Both the position numbers and the translations under genes were made by a program. DNA of 64,000 bases from Asparagopsis taxiformis (Eukaryota > Rhodophyta > Florideophyceae > Bonnemaisoniales > Bonnemaisoniaceae). Position 1 is the first letter of the stretch, and every line of letters starts with the position of its first letter. Where the stretch lies: NCBI GenBank assembly GCA_030407315.1, contig JALQPE010002026.1, forward strand, positions 18,738-82,737. Reading direction: 5' to 3'. The notes beneath the pieces were generated by a model, which saw only the letters and a list, made by a program, of their open reading frames with translations, was not told where the DNA came from and did no database searches. Below are positions 8,459-19,838 of this stretch, one piece after another.

Positions 8459-11125
8459 ATGGAGAGCAATTCATCCGGCATTCGCATTGAAAAGCTGGAC
8501 TACTCCAACTTCCACTCATGGAAGCAAAAGATGGAGCTCATCCTCGGACACCGCGAGGTGGACGAAATGATCGATCCTGACCTACGTCCTCCACGCCCGG
8601 CAGAACAGGAAGCACTGTCCAAGTGGCTTCGCAAAGACAAAACTGCTCGGATGACCATCGGGATCACGTTGTCTGATGAGATGCTCAAGAACGTCTCACA
8701 CACCACTACTGCTCTGGAAATGTGGCAGGAGATCTGTAACGTGCACCAAAGGCACACTCTCCTAAACAAACTAGCTGCAAGGCGTGATTTCTATACTGCC
8801 ACTATGAAGCCCGGTGAACAGATGCTCGTCTACATTAATCGTGTTCGACAGATGGCCTCGGTCCTCAGCTCTATGGGCGTGATCATCGACGACAAGGAAA
8901 TGGCTATGGCTGTCCTCAATGGCCTTCCTTCTTCCTTCCAGACACTCATTACTGCTCTTGATGCTATAGGTGATGAGGATCCTACATTCACCTTCGACAA
9001 AGTCCGAAGTCTCCTTCTTCAGGAGGAACGTAGAGCTTCTATTTTGAAACCTGGAAGCTCTTCTTCTGACTCAGCTGCATTATTATCCAGGTCTGGGAAA
9101 CAGCCCGGCAGTAACCGAAAGAAATGCACTCATTGCGGTCGTACCAACCACACTGAACCGTATTGTTGGCAAAAGTATGGCCGTCCATCCCGCTCTCGGC
9201 CTGCACGGTCTAAACCTTCTGCCATGGTTACTCTCACCGATTCAGAAGGCAATCCTCCATCAAACTCTGTTTCCGCGTCTACTTTCCATAATGATGAAGA
9301 GAAAGAGTATGTTTGCCTCATGTCAACTACTCCTGGATCTCTTCATACATCAACTTGGTACATAGACTCTGCTGCCACCTCTCACATGACCTTCGATCGC
9401 TCCATGTTTGTTTCCTATAAGGAAATAACACCGTTCTCCGTAACTCTGGGAGATAAGTCTACCTCAATGGCAGTCGGCCGTGGTGATGTTCGTTTAATGA
9501 TCTCTCTATATGGGGAAATAAAACAGTGCATACTTCGTGACGTCCTCCACGTTCCCTCTTTTGTATTTTCTCTCATCTCCGTCAGCACCCTCACTACTCG
9601 AGGCATATCGGTGCAGTTCAATAACAATACAGTCATCCTGACTCAGAACAACAAACCGATAGCCACTGGACGGAGAAGCAAGGGACTCTATGCCATTGAT
9701 CTCTTCTCGTCAGAGGCCCCAAAAGATCATGTGCAGCAAACAGCCTGTGTGGCCTCGCTACAGCTCTGGCACGAGCGGCTCGGGCATGTCAACAAATCCG
9801 GTATCTCACGCATGGAACAGCTATCTGCCGTGAAGGGCCTCCGAATCAAATCTCAGAAATCAGATGCAGGTGCCCCATGTGAAGGATGCATAACCGGCAA
9901 AATGCCCCGAGCAGCTATTCCAAAGCTCTCTGAAACGAGAGCATCTGAGCTACTCCAGTTGGTTCACACAGATCTGGCAGGGCCGATGGAAGTACTCTCG
10001 AAAGGGGGAGCTCGATACTTTGTGACATTCATCGATGACAAGTCCCGATGGCTAACGGTATACCCGCTCCACCGTAAGTCCGATTGCTTCGACTCCTTCC
10101 AGAGATTCCTGCGCATTGCTGAAACGCAAACTGGTTGTAAACTCCGCCAACTACGCTCGGATGGAGGGGGAGAGTTCTTCTCAAACGACTTTACCTCCTT
10201 CCTCGACAGCCAAGGAATCAAACGTCAGACCACCTGCGCATACACTCCGCAACAGAATGGTGTGGCAGAGAGAATGAACAGAACCCTCAAAGATCAAATT
10301 CGTGCCATGCTCCATCACAGCAACACCCCATTCGAGTTCTGGGCAGAAGCACTCTCCTGTGCTGCCTACATTCGTAACCGTGTCACCAGCCGCTCCCTGC
10401 CAACAGGAAATACTCCGTATGAGATCTGGTATGGTAGGAAACCGAGTATTGCTCATATGCGAACGTTCGGAAGTAGATGCTGGTACAAAACGCCTGATAA
10501 ACTTCTTCAGACCCTTGATTTGCGGGCAAAGGAAGCAATTATGCTTGGATACGCAAGCTCCCAGAAAGCCTACAAACTATGGGACACAGCAAATGAAAAG
10601 GTCGTTGTGTCGCGAGACGTAGTGTTCGACGAGCTGCAGAAGAAGCGTTTACCATCTTCTGATACAGACTACAACAGCGTTGATGCTGCTCCTGAGTCCA
10701 ATACTGAGCCATGGGATGGAGACAGCAAGTCTGGTCTCTCTACCAAACAGGATACTCCTCCTTCATCCCATTCGGACTCTGACTCTGACACCAACGCTCC
10801 ACAACCTCAATCTCCTCCACCAACTCCCTCAGCATCTACTGATGAGTCTCTCCTTAACGCTCCGCGTAAATCTTCTCGATCTCGTAAACCTCCGGGTGAG
10901 TGGTGGAAAACAACTGCCCTTGTCTCCACTACTGCTGATACCACTCCGGAACATCTTCTTACCTTCACTGAGGTGACCAAGGGGGAGGAAAAAGATCTCT
11001 GGATTGAGGCCATTCAGTCCGAGATGGATTCCCTCGAAGCAAATAGCACCTGGATTCTGGTCCCCGCAGTGAAGCTCTCAACCTCCTCACTTCGAAGTGG
11101 GTCTTCAAACGCAAAGATGTTGTGA
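8459..11125 (+). pseudogene. Copia gag-protease-integrase, 3' end frameshifted
   Basis: Starts at gccATGg. Order: gag_pre/UBN2-type gag domain (residues 1-200), zinc knuckle CTHCGRTNHTEPYC (about 223-236), aspartic protease with WYIDSAATSHMT in place of the usual DSGAS, integrase zinc finger HERLGH...CEGC, and a DDE core with HTDLAGP, RSDGGGEF and YTPQQNGVAER. The frame is lost near 11062: after WILVP it runs into an unrelated tail and stops. The RT continues in the -1 frame, so one base seems to be missing in the CCCC run at 11062-11065. A programmed -1 shift is less likely because there is no canonical slippery heptamer. Confidence 0.9.
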
Positions 11126-12147
11126 GTGAAACTGGTGAGCACTCGATCAAACACAAAGCTCGACTCGTAACTCGAGGATTCCAGCAGAAGTACGGCATCG
11201 ACTACTCCGAGACTTATGCCCCCGTTGTCCAGTTCTGTACCCTTCGCATGTTCTTTGCGCTCACTGTCCACCACGATTTGCACTGCGACCAAATGGACGT
11301 CAAAACAGCCTTTCTCTACGGAGATCTCGAGCAGGACATCTTCATGGAGCAGCCGGAGGGATTCATCGACTCGAAGCATCCAGACCATGTCTGCAAACTG
11401 CAAAAGGCTCTATACGGACTCAAACAAGCTCCGAGGCAGTGGCATGCTAAGATCGATGACTTTCTCATTTCACAGCTCGACTTCCAGAGCTCTCCGTACG
11501 ATCCATGTTTCTATGTCAGGTATCGTGACGACTCTATGATCATCATTGCACTATACGTCGACGATATTCTTCTTGCTTCAAGCAGTAGAGATATGTTGGA
11601 TGAGCTGAAAGCAGAGTTCAGCAAGCGTTTCGAGATGAAGGATTGTGGTAGAGCTCGGGTATGTCTTGGACTAGAGATTGCGCGCAACACCTCGAAAGGA
11701 CTGCTACACTTGAACCAGTCTCGCTACGCTGAGAAGGTATTGGAACGGTTTGGAATGGAAAATGCAAGTCCGGTTGTTACGCCAATGCAAGCTCAGATCT
11801 CCGTCGCGGATACAGAAACTGAGCCCATCGACTCTACGCTCTATCGCAGAGCAATTGGCAGCCTGATGTACCTAGCGGTGGGAACTCGCCCTGACATCGC
11901 ATTTGCCGTTGGGAGACTTGCACAGTTCGTTGAGGCCCCGACAAAAGCTCTCTGGGTAGCCGTTAAACGTGTCCTACGCTACATCGCTGGTACACGGGAC
12001 TTTGGCGTGATGTATAAAGCTACAGCAACACTTGCACCAGTCGGGTACAGCGACTCGGACTGGGGCGGTTGTACTATCAACCGGAAGTCGACCAGTGGCT
12101 ATGTCTTCAAGATGGCTGGAGGAGCGGTGAGCTGGAAGTCTCGTAAG
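11062..12147 (+). pseudogene. Copia reverse transcriptase and first part of RNase H
   Basis: In frame from EALNLL...KWVFKRK at 11071. RT motifs are KARLVTRGFQQ, QMDVKTAFLYGDL, YGLKQAPRQWH and the catalytic LYVDDILL. RNase H begins SDSDWGGC (the first Asp) and reads GGAVSWKSRK up to the gypsy-1 insertion at 12147/12148. The remainder resumes at 35515. Reading past 12147 enters the gypsy LTR and gives a meaningless tail to 12468. Confidence 0.93.
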
Positions 12148-12807
12148 TGTAGTATACGTGGCAATTCCGAAATTGCAAATATTTACGTTTTTCCGCGGAA
12201 TTCGAATCTCGGCGGACACGACCGGCGACAGCAATGCACGAACATTGCTGGCGCATGCGCGCGCGCAACCGGCACACGTGTGCAACGAACGTACTGGCAA
12301 CGGCCAACGGACCAACGGGTCCCTACGTGTGACCCACAAGGTCCTTTCCCATTCGGGGACGTTACGAACAGTGTTTACACTGTAAAGCGATGCCATCGTG
12401 GCCATATAGGTATTGGCATCGTGCCGGGAGGGAAAGGGGACAAGACAACGATCGAGCAACGGCTCTAGTCTACGACTGACTTCTACGTTTACGTTTACGT
12501 TTTGCCTAACGAGGCTTCGTCTCCGTCGAGCTGCGTACTCCCTACCCATCGCCGCACGTAAGGCTGATTGCGTGTAGTGCCTCCGGGCTTGGTCGAGAGC
12601 GCCTCCGGTGACGTACCACCTCGTGTGCTAACGTAATCCTCGCGTGGATTGTTGCGTCGTGACGCTCGTGTCTACTCGCTAACCACTCTACCTTCCTACC
12701 TAACAATACAGTCAAAACACCAGCGGGTGGACTGCTCGTTTCGTTTCGTTAAGGACAGCGTGTCCGTGGCTCGTACCAGCTACTTCTAGAACTAACGTGG
12801 TTCCACA
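12148..12807 (+). repeat. Gypsy-1 5' LTR, 660 bp
   Basis: Starts TGTAGTATACG and ends GGTTCCACA. It is repeated at the 3' end, where it is split by a transposon. The span also provides the uninterrupted reference that proves the AT target duplication of that transposon (gcaatgcacg at 12231-12240). Confidence 0.97.
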
Positions 12808-12808
12808 C

Positions 12809-12827
12809 TGGTCTCTCGACCTAGAAG
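12809..12827 (+). other. Gypsy-1 primer binding site
   Basis: TGGTCTCTCGACCTAGAA lies one base after the LTR and begins with TGG, the complement of tRNA CCA. The same 18 bases follow the gypsy-3 LTR at 54732. The two otherwise divergent families therefore appear to use the same tRNA primer. I could not assign the tRNA. Confidence 0.7.
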
Positions 12828-12906
12828 TTGCTACGAGCATAACGACAACCAACGAGGTTGAGCTCTTTTACGTTAACGAAAAGCTACGTGCTACAGACGA
12901 CGGTCT

Positions 12907-15309
12907 ATGAATTACGCTGTGTCGAATTCCAGCGCGTCGCCCAGGCAACCGTTGCCAACGTCAGCGGACGCCGAAGCCGACGTGGCCTTGTCAGCAGAAG
13001 CGATCTTCGCGACTGATCGATCTATCCCGCCGGATATCGAGGCGATCGGCCAGCTACCACGTACGGTAAGCCCGTTTGAGTCCGTGAGTATGGACCCCGC
13101 AACGCGCGGTCAGCTCAACGAAGGGAACGTGACTCCCACGGCACTACGTGTAGTGTACGAAGACCTTCGAGGTCACATCGAAAGGGCGAGCGACGCGGCC
13201 GTCGACGAAGCCGTAAGGCAGAGACTCGGAGTCTCGGAGCGCGAAGCTCGTGCGTTACGTGAACGCTCAGCGACCCTCGAACGGGAAAACGAAGGTTTAC
13301 GAAACCGCCTCTCCGCCGTGGAGGGAAGACTCGACTCGTTTGTCGTAGTATTCAACGAAATCGTCGCCGGACGTTCCGCTCCGCCGAGCGGAAGCGATCC
13401 GAATTACGAAGGCTCGCGCGCCTATAACTCGCAATCCTCCCCGGCCGTTCCGGGAGGATACCCACCAACACCCGGTCCGACGACCCCGACAACGTACGGA
13501 AGGGGGGCGACAGTGCACCGAGCCATCGCCCACCCCGACGAGACGCCACGAAGGCAATTACGTTTTAACGACACGCCAGACCACGCGCGGTCGGCAGACG
13601 CAGCACGTGCTGCGCAATTCGATACGAGAGCTCCCCCGCCACGTGAAACGTACATTCCGTGGCTGGGTACGTTCGGCACGACGGACACGCGAGTCCACGA
13701 AAACGAACGTGCCGACGCGGTACGCTTACCAGGGAACGCCCTCGGACCCGTTTGCCACGCGTTGGCAGAGCACACGACAATGCTCGACGCATTTGCGAAC
13801 GTGGTATCGTACCGCATGTACCGACTTAACGATGTACGTGAACATCTCTACGTGAACGAGAGTCAAAGCGTACACAAGCTCAAACGTGAGCTGGAGGGAC
13901 TTTTCCCTACGTTGAAGCCGTTCTCCGGCCGGAATCCGATTACGTTACTCGGATTCCTCGCCCAAATACGTGATGGGTTCAGCACACTCGGAGTGTGCGA
14001 GGGAGTGGCAGTACGTGCGCTGCACTTCTTCCTCGAAGGGGACGCCCGACGGTTCTACGATTCCCAGTGTACGACTGGTGTGATCACGACTGATCCGACG
14101 AAGAGGTTCTCGTGGCCTCACGTAATCAACGCGTTGATCAAACGATACCTGCAAGACGACGTGCTGCAGGAGGCCTACGAAAAGGTCACGATGATCACGC
14201 AGAGTCCTAACGAGGACGAGAATCAGTACGCTGATAGACTCGACACCGCCACGCGGGCGTGTAACTACGTGTTTACGGATCGACTCCTCGTTCACCACTA
14301 CGTACGTGGGTTGCTGCCCTCGACGCGGGCAGCAGTGACGGAACGACTCCGGTCACTCCCCGAACGAGAGAGGAACGACCTCACCGTTGTGAGACGATTG
14401 GCGACGGCCGAAGGAACGACCTTCCGTGCACGTACGGCAGCTGTCGCGTCAGCCGCGAAACCGAAAGTGCGGTTTCCGGTGAAGCCTACGTTGGCTATTC
14501 CCGACCACGAGTCGAGGAAGTTCGCGGACTACGATGAGTCCGCGTACTTACGTAATGAACGGGCTAACGAGCCCAGTTACCACGATGGTAACCCGAACAT
14601 CCCCGCGAGGGACGACGACGACGTGTCGCTCGCTGCGGTTCACGTTGCCGAGAATTTGGAGGCGATCCTCTTCACGAACGGGCCGCCGCCCAACGATACG
14701 AAAACGGCAAACGAAAAGCCGGACGAGCTCGAAGCTCGATTGAACCGTCCATGCGAGGACGTGCCGAAGCTCACGAGCGAGCAGACGCAATTGGCGCACT
14801 CCGTAATCCCGAATGATTACTGGACGCTGTCGTGTTGGTCATGCCGCGAAGATGGCCACTCGACGTTTACGTGTCCGCGTCTGACGCCAGATCAACGGAT
14901 CTTTTTCGCGTACAAGTACTACCTCTTCCACGTGAAGAGCAACCCACGTCAGGCTGAGTACTTCCGCCAACGAATGGCCAAGCGTCACCAGGAACGACCT
15001 GATGAGCGAGGGAACGTGACCCCGCGGAGGTACGGCACGCCGCCTACGATACTCCGAAACCCCAATCGTGACGGGGGAAGGCCCTTCGACAGGCGCCGCG
15101 GCGACTTTCGTAATGACCGACGTGACCCCCGCCCGTGGGCGAACGAACGAAATGGCCAGCGTAATGGCCGCAGCGGAGTCTACGTGACGACCTCCGCTGA
15201 CGAAACACCACTCGAGGTGGAAACGAGTCACGATGACGAACGAGCTTCGTGGGCTCACGACGACAACGTGTCGAACGGCCCCGCGCCGGGAAACGACCAG
15301 GCGATGTAG
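12907..15309 (+). CDS. gag: Gypsy-1 Gag, 800 aa
   Basis: Structural protein that forms the retrotransposon particle and binds its RNA. A heptad-like helical segment with many Arg and Glu (about 90-150) suggests a coiled coil. A capsid-like core follows (about 310-520: FPTLKPFSGRNPITLLGF, then ALIKRYLQDD). A single zinc knuckle, CWSCREDGHSTFTC, lies near 642-655, followed by a basic Arg/Asp-rich tail. It overlaps pol in the -1 frame and ends ...PGNDQAM just after the slippery site. The ATG at 12907 is the first good start, 100 bp after the LTR. Confidence 0.93.
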   Translation: MNYAVSNSSASPRQPLPTSADAEADVALSAEAIFATDRSIPPDIEAIGQLPRTVSPFESVSMDPATRGQLNEGNVTPTALRVVYEDLRGHIERASDAAVDEAVRQRLGVSEREARALRERSATLERENEGLRNRLSAVEGRLDSFVVVFNEIVAGRSAPPSGSDPNYEGSRAYNSQSSPAVPGGYPPTPGPTTPTTYGRGATVHRAIAHPDETPRRQLRFNDTPDHARSADAARAAQFDTRAPPPRETYIPWLGTFGTTDTRVHENERADAVRLPGNALGPVCHALAEHTTMLDAFANVVSYRMYRLNDVREHLYVNESQSVHKLKRELEGLFPTLKPFSGRNPITLLGFLAQIRDGFSTLGVCEGVAVRALHFFLEGDARRFYDSQCTTGVITTDPTKRFSWPHVINALIKRYLQDDVLQEAYEKVTMITQSPNEDENQYADRLDTATRACNYVFTDRLLVHHYVRGLLPSTRAAVTERLRSLPERERNDLTVVRRLATAEGTTFRARTAAVASAAKPKVRFPVKPTLAIPDHESRKFADYDESAYLRNERANEPSYHDGNPNIPARDDDDVSLAAVHVAENLEAILFTNGPPPNDTKTANEKPDELEARLNRPCEDVPKLTSEQTQLAHSVIPNDYWTLSCWSCREDGHSTFTCPRLTPDQRIFFAYKYYLFHVKSNPRQAEYFRQRMAKRHQERPDERGNVTPRRYGTPPTILRNPNRDGGRPFDRRRGDFRNDRRDPRPWANERNGQRNGRSGVYVTTSADETPLEVETSHDDERASWAHDDNVSNGPAPGNDQAM
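15288..15294 (+). promoter_or_regulatory. GGGAAAC -1 ribosomal frameshift site
   Basis: G GGA AAC lies in the gag reading frame, exactly the X XXY YYZ form, 12 nt before the gag stop TAG (15307-15309). A -1 slip continues at 15294 with RPGDVGHEP, the start of the Pol sequence. The downstream RNA is GC-rich, but I did not fold it. Confidence 0.85.
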
Positions 15310-18300
15310 GTCACGAGCCACCCACATCGCCTGAACCCTTACGTAAAAGGGGGACGACCGACGTCGATGATTGGTCCTCCGCAGGCTCACCGATGAACGA
15401 GAGTTACGTAAAGCTCACGGCCGCGAAGGCCAACTCGAGTCACATGACACCCGACGTGGGGGAAGAAACGAAGTCCGACGGGACGAACGAACCTCACACG
15501 AAGAGGAAGCCTCGCAGACGAGCGAGACGCGCTACCCGGAAGCACGACGCTTCCGAGCGCGAGAAAGCCAAGCACGCGGCTTATACGAAGCGTGTCGACG
15601 CAAAAGAAGCCATACGGGCTCACACGATGAAGCGACGAACCGCTAGCGAAGACGTAGACCGCGCGCCGGTCAGGACCGAACCGTTGGTCCTCGACGGGCA
15701 TACGTGCCTACTTGCGTCGAAGCATTATATCGTGTCCGGAACGATTGGACTAGACCTCAACGTGATGAGGGCGATTACCATCGCGATGGATACGTGCAGC
15801 GGCCACAACTTGATACGAACAAGTTTACTACCCTACGACTGGGTCGACCGCTGTCTACGTGACGAAGAGCTACCGAAGCTCGGAGACGCCAACGGGCGAC
15901 GTTTGCCTATCGAAGGCGCCATCCTGCTTCGTGTCAGGTTAGGGAACTCGCTGTTCCGCGTAAAATTCTTCGTAGCCAACACGCTGGCTGTTCCCGTTAT
16001 AATGGGCACGTCGTTCATGTCGAAGCATGTCGATGCTATACGCTGTCGAGCGCAGACAATCGACCTCCATCGGGGGGATACGATACCCATTATCGCGGAG
16101 GGTGATACGACGACTCCGTACGAGGAGGGGGAAGAGACGAATCCAAACGTGGAACACCCGAGACGCCGCGAGCGTAACGCGGCCTCGAATAGGCCGAGCC
16201 GAACGTTCTCGGTTCGCCTGACGAAGTACACGCGTGTACCGGCGATGTCGCAACGGACCGTCAACGTGACGACGGATGCGACCGGACTCGTGTTCCTCGA
16301 ACCGAAAGCGTCGGTGCAATTTCGGCATGGGCTGCGCATAGCCAACGGAGTGGTCGACGTAGGACCGAGAGAGACGTTCTCTATCATCGTGTCGAACTTC
16401 ACGAAGAAGGACCGCGAATTGCCGAAAGGCGCAACGATTGCGTACGCGGTACGCTCCCCGTTGGGAATCGTCCCACTCAAGCGTGAGGGCGGCGAAGCCC
16501 TCGCGAAGGTTTTGAACCTACCGCTAGTCGACGCGACGACGCGGACAACTACGAACGGGTTGGGCGACGAAACGCCAGACCCGTTGGTCAACGAAAAGGG
16601 GAACGACCCCGCCACGGATTGGCAGTCGACAATCGATTTGTCGCACCTCGACGACGAGGATTTACGAAAGCGCATCAACGAGATGCTAGCTACACATTCG
16701 TCAATGTGGACGAGCGGACGCCTCGGCGAAATCAATGCTACGGAGCATCGAATCGAACTCGAACCGGGCACGCGGCCCATACGTTCAATGCCCTATCGTC
16801 AGGGTCCGGCTCTACGTACGATAGCCGAGGAGCAGATCACGAAGATGCTCAACGAAGGGGTTATCGAAACCGCGTCCAGCGAATGGGCGTCACCAATCGT
16901 GTTGGTGCCGAAGAAGGACGGATCCTTACGTTTCTGTGTCGATTACAGGCGTTTGAACGCGAAAACGATCGCTGATTCGTACCCGCTTCCTCGTATGGAA
17001 GACTGCCTTGATTCGTTGGGCGACGCCGCCATCTTCACGACACTCGATTGTAACGCCGGTTACTGGCAAGTGCCCGTCTCCGCCGAGGACCGTGATAAGA
17101 CAACGTTTACGTCTTTCATGGGAACGTATCGCTACGTGCGAATGCCATTCGGGCTACGAAATGCCCCCGCTACGTTTCAGCGGACGTTGGACATCATCCT
17201 CTCCGGAGTACGCTGGCAATCGTGCCTGGTCTACTTAGACGACGTAATCGTCTTTTCGAAAGACCTCGAGTCTCACCTGGGTCACGTTGACCAGGTGCTT
17301 TCCCTGCTACGCGCAGCGGGAGTAACGTTAAAGCTCACGAAGTGCTCGTTCTTTCAACCACGAGTTGACTACCTGGGGCACGTGATTACCCCAGGGAAGC
17401 TGCACGTCGCAGCTCGGAACAAGGAAGCCTTTCGTACGGCTACGTTCCCACGCGACAAGACGCAATGTCGATCGTTTTTGGGCGCGGCCAACGTTTACCG
17501 CCGTTTCGTAAAGGCGTATGCCGAGATCGCTCGGCCACTCAACACGATGTTGAAGAAGGACGCTTCCCCCGATTGGACGAACCCAACGGACACGCAAACG
17601 AATGCGTTCGAAACGTTGAAGACAATACTGGTGTCGCCACCAGTATTGCACCTTCCGAAGGCGGGACGTCCGTTCATGATCGATACCGACGCGTCGGCGT
17701 ATCAGCTGGGAGCTACGTTGCTCCAGCAGCAGAACGAAGATAAGCCCAACGAATGGGTGCCGATTGGGTACTGGTCGAAGACCCTCAACGAAACCGAACG
17801 CGGTTACTCGGCAACGGAGCGCGAGTGCTACTCCGTCGTCTGGGCGATAACGTCGCTCCGACCCTACGTAGAGGGTCAGCGATTTACCGTACGTACGGAT
17901 CACGAAGCCTTACGTTGGCTGATGACGTTAACGGACGCGTCCGGACGACTACTACGATGGAGGCTACGCGTTGCCGAATTCGATTTCGAAGTCACGTACA
18001 GGCCTGGGCGCGTGCACCAGGTACCTGACGCTTTATCACGTGTGATATCTACGTATGACGACGGTCGACCCGTCGACGATGACGTACCATCGTACGGGGA
18101 CACGGTCCTCGTGACGACTCGCAGTCGGCGACAACCCACACGAAATGGGCAAGGACGAACGACGTCCGTACGTAAAAAGGCAACGAATGCCAGGGGTCAC
18201 GACGACCCGTCGAACGAGACTCGTGATGAACGAACATCGGCCACGACGGCTGGCCACGATGGCCTCGAGTTCAACCGCGACGCGACGCTCGATGACGTTC

Positions 18301-19838
18301 TCGACGAGGAACCGGATTTCCTCGACGAACAGCGCGCTGCCGAAGACGATTCGGCACGCGTGCCACCAGCTGACGTTCAGCTTCCCATTACGAGGGACGA
18401 GCTTATCGAAGCTCAACGCGAGGACGCGTTCTGTCAAACGATACTGACACGACAGTCCGAGACGCAGGACGCTGCATTCTTCGAAGGCCACGATGGCTTA
18501 CTCCGACGCCGGAACCCTCACGGTGAGGAACGTACACAAATCGTTGTGCCGGCTTCGTTACGGCCGCGGCTGCTGGAGTTAACGCACCACCACGTCCTCG
18601 CTGGACATCCCGGGCAAACGCGTATGTACTATACCCTACGGAGGACGTACTACTGGCCCGCGATGGCCGCCGACATCCACGCAACGGTACGAAACTGCGT
18701 TGGATGTGCGAAGAACCGCGTGAAGCTTCGCAAACGGACGAACCCGTTACGTTTATTTCCGGCTACGGAGCCGCTGCGAGACCTATGTATCGACATACTA
18801 GGTCCGCTTACGAAGACCACGCGTGGTAACCGATTTATCCTCGTGATAACGGACCGCTTCACGAAGCTGACTAGAGTCGTACCTCTACGAAATATCGATT
18901 CCGCCAACGTGGCGAGCGCGTTCGTCAACGCGTGGGTCTTCTCGTATGGACCCCCACGGACGCTCATAAGCGATAACGGAAAGCAGTTCGCTGCTAAGTT
19001 TTTCCAGCGCGTCTGCAACGAAATCGGCGTGACGAACGTCTTTACGTCGACGTACCACCCCCAAACGAACGGGCAGGTGGAGCGCTACAACAGGACGATC
19101 CTGGCGATGCTGCGCAATTACGTGAACGAAAACCAGAACGACTGGGATCGATACGCATCGGCGTTAACGTTTGCGTACAACACGCATGTGCATTCGAGCA
19201 CGGGCACGACGCCCTTCGATTTGATTCTCACGAATCCACCGCCACCGTTGGCGCTACACACGTCGGTAACGAACCGCGAACTACCCGACGGGGGAGGGCG
19301 AGCCACTTACGTTCGTGAGCTCGCCACAACGATGGACAATGCGTATCGAACGCTGAAGGCCGCGCAGGCACGTTATAAACGAAATTTCGACAAACGAGTC
19401 CGTGTCTCGAATCGAAACATCCGCGCGGGAGAATACGTATTCATCGACCCGACGGACGGGACCACGAAGGGCACGAAGCTCGGCAACCACGCGTTGGGAC
19501 CGTTCCGCGTACTACGTAACGACGTACGAACGTTCGTCATCCAACGAGGAGACGTAGTTGAACGTGTCAACTCGGACCGCGTTGCGTACGCGCCAACGCC
19601 GGCGAACGCGCCCCCGCCGGAGCCATACGATGCCACCGAGGCAGACCTCGACAAGAACCGCGACGGTCCAGCGTATGTAGTAGACGACCTACTCAACCAC
19701 CGCGTGAACGAGGACGGAACGTTAGACTTCCTCGTGAAGTGGGTCGGGTATCGTAACCCTACGTGGGAACCCCGCCGGAACGTATCTGAAGAGAGCGTCT
19801 CTCGATACTTCGCACGCGTGCGACGAGCAACAACGTGA
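15294..19838 (+). CDS. pol: Gypsy-1 Pol: protease, RT, RNase H, integrase, chromodomain
   Basis: Made as a Gag-Pol fusion by -1 frameshifting, so it needs no start codon. Domains in order: aspartic protease around AMDTCSGHNLI (a DTCSG variant of D-T/S-G), with flap-side VIMGTSFM; RT with VPKKDGSLRFCVDYR, FTTLDCNAGYWQ and catalytic VYLDDVIVFS; RNase H with MIDTDASAYQLG and RTDHEALRW; integrase zinc finger (H-x3-H...C-x2-C, HHVLAGH...NCVGC) and DDE core with DILGP, SDNGKQF and HPQTNGQVER; and a C-terminal chromodomain ending FLVKWVGYRNPTWEP. Chromodomains target integration to modified histones. The ORF is intact over about 1515 aa. Confidence 0.96.
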   Translation, partial: RPGDVGHEPPTSPEPLRKRGTTDVDDWSSAGSPMNESYVKLTAAKANSSHMTPDVGEETKSDGTNEPHTKRKPRRRARRATRKHDASEREKAKHAAYTKRVDAKEAIRAHTMKRRTASEDVDRAPVRTEPLVLDGHTCLLASKHYIVSGTIGLDLNVMRAITIAMDTCSGHNLIRTSLLPYDWVDRCLRDEELPKLGDANGRRLPIEGAILLRVRLGNSLFRVKFFVANTLAVPVIMGTSFMSKHVDAIRCRAQTIDLHRGDTIPIIAEGDTTTPYEEGEETNPNVEHPRRRERNAASNRPSRTFSVRLTKYTRVPAMSQRTVNVTTDATGLVFLEPKASVQFRHGLRIANGVVDVGPRETFSIIVSNFTKKDRELPKGATIAYAVRSPLGIVPLKREGGEALAKVLNLPLVDATTRTTTNGLGDETPDPLVNEKGNDPATDWQSTIDLSHLDDEDLRKRINEMLATHSSMWTSGRLGEINATEHRIELEPGTRPIRSMPYRQGPALRTIAEEQITKMLNEGVIETASSEWASPIVLVPKKDGSLRFCVDYRRLNAKTIADSYPLPRMEDCLDSLGDAAIFTTLDCNAGYWQVPVSAEDRDKTTFTSFMGTYRYVRMPFGLRNAPATFQRTLDIILSGVRWQSCLVYLDDVIVFSKDLESHLGHVDQVLSLLRAAGVTLKLTKCSFFQPRVDYLGHVITPGKLHVAARNKEAFRTATFPRDKTQCRSFLGAANVYRRFVKAYAEIARPLNTMLKKDASPDWTNPTDTQTNAFETLKTILVSPPVLHLPKAGRPFMIDTDASAYQLGATLLQQQNEDKPNEWVPIGYWSKTLNETERGYSATERECYSVVWAITSLRPYVEGQRFTVRTDHEALRWLMTLTDASGRLLRWRLRVAEFDFEVTYRPGRVHQVPDALSRVISTYDDGRPVDDDVPSYGDTVLVTTRSRRQPTRNGQGRTTSVRKKATNARGHDDPSNETRDERTSATTAGHDGLEFNRDATLDDVLDEEPDFLDEQRAAEDDSARVPPADVQLPITRDELIEAQREDAFCQTILTRQSETQDAAFFEGHDGLLRRRNPHGEERTQIVVPASLRPRLLELTHHHVLAGHPGQTRMYYTLRRTYYWPAMAADIHATVRNCVGCAKNRVKLRKRTNPLRLFPATEPLRDLCIDILGPLTKTTRGNRFILVITDRFTKLTRVVPLRNIDSANVASAFVNAWVFSYGPPRTLISDNGKQFAAKFFQRVCNEIGVTNVFTSTYHPQTNGQVERYNRTILAMLRNYVNENQNDWDRYASALTFAYNTHVHSSTGTTPFDLILTNPPPPLALHTSVTNRELPDGGGRATYVRELATTMDNAYRTLKAAQARYKRNFDKRVRVSNRNIRAGEYVFIDPTDGTTKGTKLGNHALGPFRVLRNDVRTFVIQRGDVVERVNSDRVAYAPTPANAPPPEPYDATEADLDKNRDGPAYVVDDLLNHRVNEDGTLDFLVKWVGYRNPTWEPRRNVSEESVSRYFARVRRATT

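Noticed and set aside
12148..12468. Copia RT protein continuing to 12468
   Set aside because: After 12147 the frame reads gypsy-1 LTR sequence; the same sequence at 34938-35170 gives the same meaningless tail.
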